Below are positions 8,298 to 18,170 of a stretch of DNA of 64,000 nt, one piece after another. This stretch comes from Nesterenkonia muleiensis. Its GTDB lineage: Bacteria > Actinomycetota > Actinomycetes > Actinomycetales > Micrococcaceae. The stretch lies in assembly GCF_003600155.1 (NCBI RefSeq), contig NZ_QWLD01000040.1, positions 1-64,000 on the forward strand. The letters are read 5' to 3'. Within the stretch, counting starts at the first letter, position 1. The number at the start of each line of letters is the position of its first letter. A model generated the notes under the pieces. The model was not told where the DNA came from and did no database searches. It saw only the letters and a program-made list of their open reading frames with translations. The position numbers and the translations under genes were made by a program.

Positions 8298-9515
8298 GTG
8301 AACCCTGCTGATGAACCCCGCCTGCTGACCTCAGACGAGGTCGCCGGACGCCTCGGCATCAAGGTCGAGACGCTCTATGCCTATGTATCGCGTGGGCAGC
8401 TCGCTCGCGTGCGCAGCCCGGAAGGGTCTCGGTTCCGTCCGCTCGACGTCGAGGAGTTCGCCGCCAGGCGCAAGCCCAGGTCAGTGTTCCGCCGAGGGTC
8501 GGTGGCCGCCAGACCGCTGGTGATGCTCGATACAGATCTGGCGATGGTCGAAGACGATGAGCTGTATCTGCGCGGCCAGCGGGCAAGCGATCTGGTGAAG
8601 AGTCGTCCAGTCGAGCGTGTCGCGGCGTGGATCTGGTCCGGTGACTGGGAGACGGCCTTGTCACCGCCTACGGCGAAGGACCTTGCTCAGACTATGGCGT
8701 TTCTGCAGAGCCTGCCGGCCGGGGCCAGTCGTATCGACCAGCTGAACCTGTCGGCTGCTGGCCTCGGCATGAGCGACCCGTGGCGGGAGGAGATCTCGCC
8801 AGAGGCCCTGCAACGTGCTGGTGCGCGGTTTCTGCTGGGTGTGCCGCGCCTTCTGCTCGGTGGTCATCTCCCGCCGGAGGAGCATACGGTCGCAGAGGTG
8901 CTGTGGCGGGCACTTTCACCTCACCCGCCTCAGCCACAGCACATCCGCGCCCTCAATGCCGCCCTCGTGTTGACCATCGATCATGACCTGGCCATCTCCA
9001 CCCTGTCGGGGCGCATCGCAGCCTCCGGGCGCGCCAGCGGCTACTCGGTGATCACCAGCGCGCTAGGCGCGTTCGCCTCTCCTCTGCACGGAAATGCCAG
9101 CGTATCCGCCGCCCTGCTGGTCCGTTCGGTGCTTGATGGGCACTCCGCCGAGCGCGCTCTCGGCGAGGCGATCAGCACAACGGGCGCACGCCTTCCAGGT
9201 TTCGGCCACTTCCTCTACGCCGACGGCGATTCGCGAGCGCGAACACTGCTGCAGTTCGTCCCCGGCCTGCCTCGTGGGTCTGAGGTTTCTGCCGCCGTCG
9301 ATGCACTGACCGAGGAGGTGGCCCAACGTAGCCAGCTGAGGCCCAATGTCGACTTGGCGCTGGCTGCGGTGACCGTCGCTGGAGACATGAACGACAGCGA
9401 CGGGTCTCTTCTTTTCGGACTGGGCCGCTCAGTGGGGTGGATCGCGCACGCCATCTCCGAATACGCCGAGAAACCCCTGAGGCTGCGGCCCCAAGGGCGC
9501 TATACCGGGCCATGA
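8298..9515 (+). CDS. Citrate synthase-like protein with N-terminal helix-turn-helix domain
   Basis: 405 aa. Residues 9-57 form an excisionase/MerR-like DNA-binding domain (LLTSDEVAGRLGIKVETLYAYVSRG with a following wing). The remainder is a citrate synthase fold: SPLHGNASVSAAL (His kept, second Gly replaced by Asn), PGFGHFLYADGD, RPNVDLALAAV with the catalytic Asp, and GRYTGP at the C-terminus. Such HTH-citrate synthase proteins occur in actinobacteria beside a normal citrate synthase gene, as here in divergent orientation. The fusion suggests an enzyme or enzyme-derived metabolite sensor controlling transcription. GTG 8298 sits directly behind the operator repeat with no ribosome binding site, so the mRNA may be leaderless. 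Confidence 0.82.
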   Translation: MNPADEPRLLTSDEVAGRLGIKVETLYAYVSRGQLARVRSPEGSRFRPLDVEEFAARRKPRSVFRRGSVAARPLVMLDTDLAMVEDDELYLRGQRASDLVKSRPVERVAAWIWSGDWETALSPPTAKDLAQTMAFLQSLPAGASRIDQLNLSAAGLGMSDPWREEISPEALQRAGARFLLGVPRLLLGGHLPPEEHTVAEVLWRALSPHPPQPQHIRALNAALVLTIDHDLAISTLSGRIAASGRASGYSVITSALGAFASPLHGNASVSAALLVRSVLDGHSAERALGEAISTTGARLPGFGHFLYADGDSRARTLLQFVPGLPRGSEVSAAVDALTEEVAQRSQLRPNVDLALAAVTVAGDMNDSDGSLLFGLGRSVGWIAHAISEYAEKPLRLRPQGRYTGP

Positions 9516-9615
9516 GTCGGGGGTGGGATGCCTTGAGATCGGTGATCTCGTGCACACGGTGCCTCATGGCAGGCCGGAGGGTGGGCCGAAGCGAGGCTTC
9601 GCTGGATAGAAATCC

Positions 9616-10041
9616 CTACTGTGCTGCGTCGTATTCGTCTCGGTGTTCTTGAATGTCATCCATGTGATCTTGTGCCCAGGTTCTGAGCTGGCGGGTGGTC
9701 TGGTACAGAGAGAGGCCGAGGTCGGTGAGCTCATAGTCCACGGTGACCGGCACTGTGGGGGTCACCGTGCGGGTGATCAGGCCGTCACGCTCCAAGGAGC
9801 GCAGCGTCTGGGTGAGCATCTTCTGGCTGACCCCGGCGAGCTGACGAGCCAGTTCTGAGTAGCGCATCGAGGTGGCCACATCGGGGTGGCCTGTGCCGTC
9901 ACCTCCGAGCGCGCACAGGACCAGCACGACCCATCTGTCCGAGAGCCTGTCAAGCAGCCGGCGGCTCGGGCATACCGCCAGAAACGCGTTGTACTCGGTC
10001 TTCGCCTGGGCCCGTTTCCGGGCCGCGCTCATCGTGGCCAT
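9616..10041 (-). CDS. HxlR family transcriptional regulator
   Basis: 141 aa winged-helix regulator. The HxlR core is clear: CPSRRLLDRLSDRWVVLVLCAL with the initial Cys, then MRYSELARQLAGVSQKMLTQTLRSLERDGLITR and YELTDLGLSLYQTTRQLRTWAQDH. Family members usually repress or activate a divergent oxidoreductase gene in response to electrophiles or oxidants through that Cys. Here the divergent neighbour is an aldo/keto reductase that is broken, so the regulator may have lost its target. The start at 10041 (ATG) is one of several clustered starts (10050, 10047, 10041, 10032); GAAAG lies just upstream. Confidence 0.85.
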   Translation of the reverse strand: MATMSAARKRAQAKTEYNAFLAVCPSRRLLDRLSDRWVVLVLCALGGDGTGHPDVATSMRYSELARQLAGVSQKMLTQTLRSLERDGLITRTVTPTVPVTVDYELTDLGLSLYQTTRQLRTWAQDHMDDIQEHRDEYDAAQ

Positions 10042-10098
10042 GACCATCACCTTTCGACTGGACGGGGGTAACGCACCTCAAAGTGCCTACTTCCCCTA

Positions 10099-10113
10099 GG
10101 AGAGTTGCTCTCC
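10099..10113. promoter_or_regulatory. Palindrome in the HxlR-aldo/keto reductase intergenic region
   Basis: GGAGAG and CTCTCC form a perfect inverted repeat with a TTG spacer, midway between the divergent HxlR gene and the aldo/keto reductase remnant. Position and symmetry suit a dimeric winged-helix repressor; no experimental support is implied. Confidence 0.35.
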
Positions 10114-10174
10114 AATGCTGATTCATGGGCGCTCAGAACGCCACCCTTTAATCGGCATCATGAAAGGCAACACG

Positions 10175-10754
10175 ATGAGTACTGTTTCTTCCCCGCTTCC
10201 CGGCGGCACCTGGACCCTGGGTGATCAGACGGTGACCCGTTTCGGATACGGGGCCATGCAGCTCGCGGGTCCCTGGGCATGGGGCGCCGGCTGACCACAG
10301 CGCAGCGATCGCGGTGCTGCGAGAAGCAGCCGAGCAAGGCATCACCCACATAGACACCAGTGATGCCTACGGGCCCCTCATCACGAAGCAACTGTTCCGA
10401 GAAGCACTGCACCCCTACCCGGAGTCTGTGTTCATCGCCACCAAGGTCGGCGCGACCCGTGACGCCGAAGGTGGCTGGCCCACGGCCCGTCGGCCAGAGG
10501 ATCTGCGCCAGCAGGTTCACCAGAACCTCGAATCCCTGGGGGTGGAGACTGTCGATCTGGTGAACATGCGCATGGGCGTCGCCGCCGGCCCTGGCATGGC
10601 TGCTGCAGCGTTCCCCGAACATCCGCTGATCTCCGGCACCTCGAAAGTGGCGCATCTGCGGGACAACATCAGAGGTGCGGGCATCTCGATGTCAGCTCAG
10701 GACGTGGCCGAGCTGGACGCCCTTGAACAGAACATCACCGCCACTGTCTCGTGA
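10175..10754 (+). pseudogene. Aldo/keto reductase, frameshifted and internally deleted
   Basis: The N-terminal part starts with ATG 10175 and reads MSTVSSPLPGGTWTLGDQ...RFGYGAMQLAGPWAWGAG before a stop at 10292-10294. The sequence continues in another frame as AAIAVLREAAEQGITHIDTSDAYGP, the normal aldo/keto reductase continuation with the Asp and Tyr of the active site, so one frameshift lies near 10280-10290. Around 10570 the protein jumps from VDLVNMRMG to ISGTSKVAHLRDNI, which is the family's C-terminal NADPH-binding part. Roughly 100 residues of barrel are missing, including the catalytic Lys and His. Two independent lesions make this a decayed gene. It was probably the target of the divergent HxlR regulator. 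Confidence 0.8.
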
Positions 10755-10866
10755 AGCCAGTGCAAGAGCGTGGACACTCTGGGAGGCTCTGAACGGCTAA
10801 AGGGCGTCATGTGCTGAGATCAGCCTCTTCTTGTCGTGGACGGGGGATCGGCGTAGTGTCAGTGAG

Positions 10867-11112
10867 GTGAAACGTTTCTTTGATTCCATTCGAAGCCTTG
10901 GCTTTCGCCGTGGCCCGCGGCGTCTTCTCGGGGGTATCGCGGGAGGCATCGCCGAGGGGTTGGGCATCAACGTGTGGCTGACTCGGCTCCTGGTCCTCCT
11001 GTCCTTCCTGCTCCCGGTGGTCGGCGTGGGACTCTACTTTCTGGTCTGGGCTCTCACACCGTGGCAGGACGAAAGCATCCCACTGGAACGGGCTCTGAGC
11101 AGCCCACGTTAG
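10867..11112 (+). CDS. PspC domain membrane protein
   Basis: 81 aa. The PspC domain fills most of the protein: RRLLGGIAGGIAEGLGINVWLTRLL, then one hydrophobic segment (LLVLLSFLLPVVGVGLYFLVW) and a short tail. PspC proteins are inner-membrane parts of phage-shock or envelope-stress signalling; short stand-alone versions are common in actinobacteria. GTG 10867 (VKRFFDSIRS) is preferred over an in-frame TTG at 10831 because AGTGAGG precedes it. It stands alone between the aldo/keto reductase remnant and the XRE-cupin gene. Confidence 0.8.
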   Translation: MKRFFDSIRSLGFRRGPRRLLGGIAGGIAEGLGINVWLTRLLVLLSFLLPVVGVGLYFLVWALTPWQDESIPLERALSSPR

Positions 11113-11270
11113 GTGCCGGTAGAGGCCTGCCGGTGCCCCTCTTTGAGTCTTATGCCGTTGGTGCCGGGGTCCTGACGTTTCTGCCTCTGGGCGTACCGGC
11201 GCGTGCGGAAGGTTTCGTGTACTGAGCAGTGATCGGTCTGGTTCAGGACCTCGACGCATCTCCGTGGGCT

Positions 11271-11858
11271 CTAATGATGGTCAGTGGAGGTGCGGATATG
11301 GGCGCGTTGGCCCTGCCGTCCGACGAGGCTGAGGTATTCGACCGGCCCGGAGCTGGTGGCTCCGAACCAGTGTGGGGTGCGGGTGTCGAACTCGGCTGCT
11401 TCACCTGTCTGTAAGAGCAGGTCTTGGTCGCCGAGGACCAGGCGCAGGGTGCCGTTGAGGACGTAGGCCCAGTCGTATCCTTCGTGGGAGCGAAGGTCGG
11501 GAACGTCGTCGTCTTTGCCTGCTGGGAGGACGAATTTGTAGGCCTGGATGCCTCCGGGGCGGCGGGTGAGCGGGATGATGACTGATCCGTCCGTGCATGA
11601 CATGGGGCGCAGATCGATGCGGGGGTTGGCGGTGCGGGGCGCATCCACCAGAGAGTCGATGGTGACTCCGTAGTAGCGCGCCAGGGGCAGAAGCTGTTCC
11701 AGGGTGGGCCGGCGCAGTCCCGCCTCCAGCCGGGACAAAGTGCTGGTGGAGATCCCCGTTGCTTCGGCGAGGGTGGTCAGGGTGACATCGCGGCGCAGCC
11801 GCAGGTTCTTGAGCCGGGGTCCGAGAGAGTCGAGAGTCTGGTCTGTGGGATCGTCCAT
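11271..11858 (-). CDS. XRE family regulator with C-terminal cupin domain
   Basis: 195 aa. Residues about 10-70 form a helix-turn-helix of the XRE/Cro type (LGPRLKNLRLRRDVTLTTLAEATGI, STSTLSRLEAGLRRPTLEQL). Residues about 105-185 form a cupin barrel (SHEGYDWAYVLNGTLRLVLGDQD, FDTRTPHWFGATSSGPVEYLSLVGR). It is transcribed divergently from a thioredoxin-reductase-like gene, a methyltransferase and a drug exporter. The palindrome immediately upstream of its start makes autoregulation and control of that operon likely. ATG 11858 is preferred over an upstream start that would lie inside the palindrome. Confidence 0.85.
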   Translation of the reverse strand: MDDPTDQTLDSLGPRLKNLRLRRDVTLTTLAEATGISTSTLSRLEAGLRRPTLEQLLPLARYYGVTIDSLVDAPRTANPRIDLRPMSCTDGSVIIPLTRRPGGIQAYKFVLPAGKDDDVPDLRSHEGYDWAYVLNGTLRLVLGDQDLLLQTGEAAEFDTRTPHWFGATSSGPVEYLSLVGRQGQRAHIRTSTDHH

Positions 11859-11868
11859 GGCTACTACT

Positions 11869-11895
11869 TTGCCATTTGGCAAGAATATTTGCCAG
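11869..11895. promoter_or_regulatory. Probable operator of the XRE-cupin regulator
   Basis: A perfect inverted repeat TTGCCA-TT-TGGCAA (11869-11882) is followed by a third half-site TTGCCA (11890-11895). It lies in the short divergent region between the XRE-cupin start (11858) and the oxidoreductase start (11955), where a shared operator is expected. Confidence 0.55.
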
Positions 11896-11954
11896 TTACT
11901 CGTGGTGGAGGTGATCCTGGTTCAGATATCAGTGAATGACAGGAGGGCAGCGTC

Positions 11955-12917
11955 ATGAGAACAGCGCAGGGCGAACATGTCTGGGAGGTGACGATCATCG
12001 GCGGTGGTTCCGCCGGGCTGAGTGCGGCACTGACGCTCGCCCGAGCACGCCGCAGTGTGATCGTGATCGACGCGGGGCAGCCGAGGAACGCCCCCGCCTC
12101 CGCGGCGCACGGGCTTCTGGGCCAGGAAGGCGTCAACCCGCTCCAGCTTCTGGAAAAGGGCCGTGAGGAGGCCGCTTCTTAGGGTGCAGTAATCGTTGAG
12201 GCGACCATCGTGGAGGCATCGGGCTCGGCGGAGGATGGCTTCGCCCTGCTTCTGGATGACGGCTCCACGATCCGGGCTGGACAGTTGCTCATCGCCACCG
12301 GGGTGCACGATGAGCTTCCTGCGGTCCCCGGGCTAGCGCAACGTTGGGGTCAGGACGTGGTGCATTGCCCGTACTGCCACGGGTGGGAGATCCGTGATCA
12401 GCGGATCGGGCTGCTGGCGACCGGCCCGATGTCGGCGATGCAGGCGCTGCTGTTCCACCAGTGGAGCGAGCACATGTGGTTCTTCGACAACGGCATGGAG
12501 TTTCCTGCCGAGCAGCTGGAGAAGCTGCGCGCTGTAGGTATTACTTCCGTTTCGGGCGAGGTCAGTGGCATCGACGTTGTCGAGGATCGGCTGGCAGCAG
12601 TGTTCACACATGACGGGATACGGATCGAACTGGAAGCCCTTGCTGTTCCCGCTCTCACCCATGCGCGTCTGGACGGGCTCGAGGGTCTGGGTGCGGAAAT
12701 GGCTGAGAACGCGATGGGGACCACAGTGGTCGCCGATGCGGCTGGGCACACCTCGGTGCCTGGGGTGTGGGCGGCAGGCAATGTGGTCAACCCCGGGATG
12801 CAGGTCAGCGAGTCCGCGGCGAACGGGGCGCGGGTGGCGATGACGATCAATACTGAGTTGGTCTTCGCCCGGGCCGAGCAGGCCGTCGCGAAAACAGACG
12901 CGGGGGAGGAGAGGTAG
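11955..12917 (+). pseudogene. Thioredoxin reductase-like FAD oxidoreductase interrupted by an in-frame TAG
   Basis: One continuous reading frame of 320 codons is broken by a single TAG at 12180-12182. The first part (75 aa) has the FAD-binding VTIIGGGSAGLSAALTLARA. The part after the stop continues without frame change and carries HCPYCHGWEI with the CPYC redox pair, and the C-terminal FAD segment VPGVWAAGNVVNPGMQV. No other lesion is seen and family sequence resumes at once. This is a fresh nonsense mutation, a sequencing error or, less likely, readthrough. An internal GTG at 12210 could give a 235-aa fragment lacking the FAD motif. The stop overlaps the methyltransferase GTG start, so the genes are one operon under the XRE-cupin regulator. 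Confidence 0.8.
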
Positions 12918-13531
12918 TGCACCAGTTCGACAAGACCTACTGGGAAGACCACTGGGCACCTGCGACGGCAGGCCAAGGACAGAAACTGCCCGTCAACCCC
13001 TACCTCCCAGCCGAGACCATTGACCTTCCGATAGGAACCGCGCTGGATGCAGGCTGCGGGGCTGGGACCGAGGCGCTGTGGCTGGCAGAGCGGGGCTGGC
13101 AGGTGACCGGTGCCGATATCTCTGCGACAGCACTGACGACCGCGCAGGCCCGCACCGCAGATGCCGGAATAGCTGGCCGGATCGAGTGGGTTGAAGCGGA
13201 TCTGGCCCGCTGGCAGCCGAAGCGGCAGTGGGACCTAGTGATCACCAACTACGCCCACCCCGAGACCGGCCAGCTCGCGCTCTACCAGCGGATCGCGTCC
13301 TGGGTGGTCCCCGGCGGCTCCCTCCTGATCGTCGGGCACCTCCACGGAGACGAGCATCGTGGCCACGCTCACCCCGAGGGCGCCACAGCGACCCTCGCAG
13401 AGATCACGGACTTGTTCCCCGCCCCGAACTGGCGCATCGAAACCAGCTGCGAGAACACCCGCACCGTCCACCCCGGCGGCCGGGCGGTTCAGCTGCGTGA
13501 CGTCATCGTCCGGGTCCACCGGCTGACCTGA
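12917..13531 (+). CDS. Class I SAM-dependent methyltransferase
   Basis: 204 aa. SAM motif I is ALDAGCGAGTEALWLAERGW (about residues 42-61), followed by VTGADIS, the acidic loop WVEADLARW and DLVITNYAHPE. The C-terminal half has VVPGGSLLIVGH. The N-terminus (FDKTYWEDHW) resembles small methyltransferases found with thioredoxin-reductase-like genes under XRE-cupin control. The substrate is unknown; detoxification of a small molecule is a guess from the neighbouring exporter. The GTG start overlaps the last base of the upstream stop codon and has GGAGGAGAGG just ahead. Confidence 0.85.
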   Translation: MHQFDKTYWEDHWAPATAGQGQKLPVNPYLPAETIDLPIGTALDAGCGAGTEALWLAERGWQVTGADISATALTTAQARTADAGIAGRIEWVEADLARWQPKRQWDLVITNYAHPETGQLALYQRIASWVVPGGSLLIVGHLHGDEHRGHAHPEGATATLAEITDLFPAPNWRIETSCENTRTVHPGGRAVQLRDVIVRVHRLT

Positions 13532-13636
13532 CCCTTCCCTCCACTGTCCCTCAATGTGCCGAGACGCTCCTCGACGCTGTCTCAGCCTGCCCCGCAGCGG
13601 CCAGGCAGAGCCGACCCTGAAAGGAACCTCGCCCTT

Positions 13637-15208
13637 ATGGCCTCCACCTCGCCGGCGGCGACAGCAGACACCGCGCCCGTCATCGACGACCCCCGGCGCA
13701 GACGCGCGATCCTCTGGGCGGTCTGTATCGCGCTGATGGCCGTGGTCGCCTCAGTTTCAGGGCTCAACGTCGCCCAGCCACAGCTGGCCACGACGTTCGA
13801 CGCCTCCCAAGGGCAGGTGCTGTGGATCATCAACACCTACACCCTCACCCTCGCAGCCCTGCTGCTGCCCCTGGGTGCGGCGGGCGACCGGCTCGGGCGT
13901 AAGCCCGTGCTGACCGCAGGGCTTGCGGTCTTCGGCCTCGCGAACATCGCCGCCGCCATCGCACCCACCGCCGAGATCATGCTCACAGCACGCCTGCTCA
14001 GCGGCATCGGGGCGGCGATGATCATGCCGGTCACCCTGTCGGTGATCACTTCATCGTTCCCCGACAAAGAACGTTCCAAGGCGATCGGCATGTGGACCGC
14101 GGTCGCCGGTGGCGGCGGCATCCTCGGGATGTACCTCTCGGCTCTGCTGGTCGATCTCGTGACCTGGCGGTGGCTGTTCGCGTTGCCGATCGCGCTGACG
14201 CTGGCCTCGGTCCTGATCAGCGTCTCATCGGTCCCGAACTCCCGCGAGCCATCGCCGGGGCGGTTCGATCTACTCGGTGCGTTGACCTCGATCATCGCCG
14301 CCGTGGGATTCACCTACGCCCTGCACGAAGCACCATCACTCGGCTGGACTGACCCGGTGGTTCTAGTCCCGCTCATCGCGGCAGTGAACGCCACGATCGT
14401 GTTCGTGCTGTGGGAACTGCGCACCCCGTTCCCGCTGCTGGACATCAGGCACTTCCGCACCCGTGGCCTGTCTTCCGGCACCACGCTGCTGCTGGTCCTG
14501 TTCGGTGTTCAGGGCGGAGTCTCCCTGGTCCTCTACCCCTTCTTCCAAGTCGTCCTCGGCTGGAGCGGACTACTGGCCACCCTTGGATTGATGCCGATGG
14601 CACTGCTGATGATGCTCGCCTCCGGACTCGCACCCCGCCTGGCCGCACGAATCGATGCCCGCGCCTCCATGGTCACCGGGCTCAGCATCGCCACCGGAGG
14701 GCTGGCGCTGATGGCTTCTCTCGTCTCAGCCTCCGGCGGATACCTCAGCGTCCTGCCCGGGCTGATCGCCATGGGCCTCGGTGCCGGGTTGGCGATGACC
14801 CCCTCGACCGAGGCCATCACTTCCTCCCTGCCGCGAGAACAGCAGGGCGTGGCCTCCGCGCTGAACGACCTCACCCGCGAACTCGGCGCAGCACTGGGCA
14901 TCGCGCTGCTGGGCGGACTGCTCGTGGCCGGATACCAGAGTGCCATCTCCAGTCGTCTCACCGGGGTGCCAGCGGATTTGGCGGACACTGCCAGCGAGGG
15001 CATCGCCAATGCCACCGCCGTCAGCCTCGAGGCCGGCGAGCACGCCGAGCAGATCCTCACCGCTGCGCAGGATGCGTTCATCGCCGGTTGGCAGCACGCC
15101 ATGTGGGCCGGTGTGGCGGTTATGGCTGTGCTCGTGCTCTTCATCATTCTTCGCGGTCCCAAGGCATCATCAGCCTCCATCTCCAGCGACAAGAATCCCC
15201 TGCCATGA
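13637..15208 (+). CDS. DHA2 family MFS drug exporter (14 TM)
   Basis: 523 aa. It has the EmrB/QacA layout: 14 hydrophobic segments, motif A-like GAAGDRLGRKPVLTAGL between TM2 and TM3, and the motif C-type segment TAVAGGGGILGMYLSALL in TM5. It is a proton-driven exporter of lipophilic drugs or metabolites. ATG 13637 follows GAAAGGA at 12 nt; an in-frame GTG at 13556 would add 27 polar residues. It is the third gene of the XRE-cupin-controlled cassette, so its substrate may be the compound handled by the oxidoreductase and methyltransferase. Confidence 0.88.
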   Translation: MASTSPAATADTAPVIDDPRRRRAILWAVCIALMAVVASVSGLNVAQPQLATTFDASQGQVLWIINTYTLTLAALLLPLGAAGDRLGRKPVLTAGLAVFGLANIAAAIAPTAEIMLTARLLSGIGAAMIMPVTLSVITSSFPDKERSKAIGMWTAVAGGGGILGMYLSALLVDLVTWRWLFALPIALTLASVLISVSSVPNSREPSPGRFDLLGALTSIIAAVGFTYALHEAPSLGWTDPVVLVPLIAAVNATIVFVLWELRTPFPLLDIRHFRTRGLSSGTTLLLVLFGVQGGVSLVLYPFFQVVLGWSGLLATLGLMPMALLMMLASGLAPRLAARIDARASMVTGLSIATGGLALMASLVSASGGYLSVLPGLIAMGLGAGLAMTPSTEAITSSLPREQQGVASALNDLTRELGAALGIALLGGLLVAGYQSAISSRLTGVPADLADTASEGIANATAVSLEAGEHAEQILTAAQDAFIAGWQHAMWAGVAVMAVLVLFIILRGPKASSASISSDKNPLP

Positions 15209-15342
15209 CAACCTCAGAAACAGCTCCTCTGCGTCTGCTGAGACCGGCAAAGAGCCAAGAGACCACACAGCACGCTGGAACGGAGCGCGAACATGTCGAC
15301 ACCACCAACGTCGCTCAGCTCGCCGAACGCGCAGAAGTCTAA
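15205..15342 (+). CDS. Possible small protein translationally coupled to the DHA2 gene
   Basis: 45 codons starting at an ATGA overlap with the exporter stop codon. The product is hydrophilic and Glu/Thr-rich (MTTSETAPLRLLRPAKS, then QLAERAEV) with no recognised domain. Coupling and actinobacterial codon use argue for expression, but the length is small and no homologue can be named, so it may be spurious. Confidence 0.3.
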   Translation: MTTSETAPLRLLRPAKSQETTQHAGTEREHVDTTNVAQLAERAEV

Positions 15343-15410
15343 GGAGCCAGCCCAGCTACCGGCCCGACTGGACTGTACGCGAGGGTAGATCAGAAACGGG
15401 GGCGCAATGA

Positions 15411-17144
<1,734 letters not shown>

Positions 17145-17150
17145 TATGCC

Positions 17151-18158
17151 GTGAGCACCTCAGCTGACCGCCGGGCGGCGGGTCATCGGGCAGAGCTGCG
17201 CGCCATGGCGGAGTCCTCCGCGCTCTGGCCGGAGGTGGCTGACTATCTGGCGCATCTGCGGATCGAACGGGGCTCATCGGCCAATACCCTGGCCTCCTAC
17301 CAGCGTGACCTCACCCGGTACGCCGCGTACCTGACCACCAGGGGAGCCCACACCCCGGCTGTGGTCGACTCCGGAGACATCGCCGAGTACCTGCAGGCGG
17401 TCACTACCGGCGCCGACGGTGGCACGGTGCTCTCCGAGCGTTCAGCGGCCAGGATGCTCGCCTCGGTGCGAGGGCTGCACAAGTACTGGGCACAGGAGGG
17501 CAGAACCGGGCACGACGCCGCGGCCGACGTCGTCGCCCCTAAAATCACCCAATCACTGCCCAAAGCGCTCAGCGTCCATGAGGTCACCCAGTTGATCGAT
17601 ACTCCCAATCCGGCGGAGCCGCTTGGTCTGCGTGACAGGGCGCTGTTGGAGTTTCTCTACGCCACCGGAGCTCGGATCAGTGAGACGGTGGCCCTGGACG
17701 TTGACGATGTGCACGCGTTCCAGCCGTCGGGGGAGGAGGGTCTGGTGCTGGTCAGAGTGACCGGTAAGGGCAATAAGCAACGGATGGTGCCGTTGGGGCG
17801 TATGGCGCAGAAGGCCCTGGGTGACTATCTGAGCGCCGGCCGGCCCGGGCTGGCGGAGAAGTCGGGACGCCGGGCCTCGCCGGCGCTGTTTCTGAATAAG
17901 CTCGGCAGCCGGCTTTCCCGACAGTCGGCCTGGGAAGTCTTGAAGAAGACGGCTGGGGCGGCAGGGATCACCGCTGAGGTCTCACCGCATACCCTGCGGC
18001 ATTCCTGCGCGACGCATATGCTCGACGGGGGAGCGGACATCCGCACAGTCCAGGAGCTGCTGGGTCATGCCTCGGTGACCACCACCCAGATCTACACCAA
18101 GGTCACCGCAGAGTCCCTGCAGGAGCAGTATGTGACCGCCCACCCACGGGCACGCTGA
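17151..18158 (+). CDS. xerD: Tyrosine recombinase XerD
   Basis: 335 aa. Chromosome-dimer-resolving site-specific recombinase. The N-terminal SAM-like domain (about 25-115) contains YLAHLRIERGSSANTLASYQ. The catalytic set is complete: Arg in ATGARISE, Lys in VTGKGNKQR, His and Arg in HTLRHSCAT, His in LLGHASVTTTQ and Tyr in IYTKV. It is longer than the usual ~300 aa because of its N-terminus; a later ATG at 17205 (MAESSALWPE) would give 317 aa and may be the real start. Downstream of pyrG it occupies its usual place, though the NUDIX gene often between them is absent. Confidence 0.92.
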   Translation: MSTSADRRAAGHRAELRAMAESSALWPEVADYLAHLRIERGSSANTLASYQRDLTRYAAYLTTRGAHTPAVVDSGDIAEYLQAVTTGADGGTVLSERSAARMLASVRGLHKYWAQEGRTGHDAAADVVAPKITQSLPKALSVHEVTQLIDTPNPAEPLGLRDRALLEFLYATGARISETVALDVDDVHAFQPSGEEGLVLVRVTGKGNKQRMVPLGRMAQKALGDYLSAGRPGLAEKSGRRASPALFLNKLGSRLSRQSAWEVLKKTAGAAGITAEVSPHTLRHSCATHMLDGGADIRTVQELLGHASVTTTQIYTKVTAESLQEQYVTAHPRAR

Positions 18159-18170
18159 GAGGAGATCACC

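Noticed and set aside
17151-18158. XerD as an island integrase
   Set aside because: It lies in the conserved pyrG-xerD-ParA order and has the housekeeping XerD layout; no att-like repeats flank the islands.
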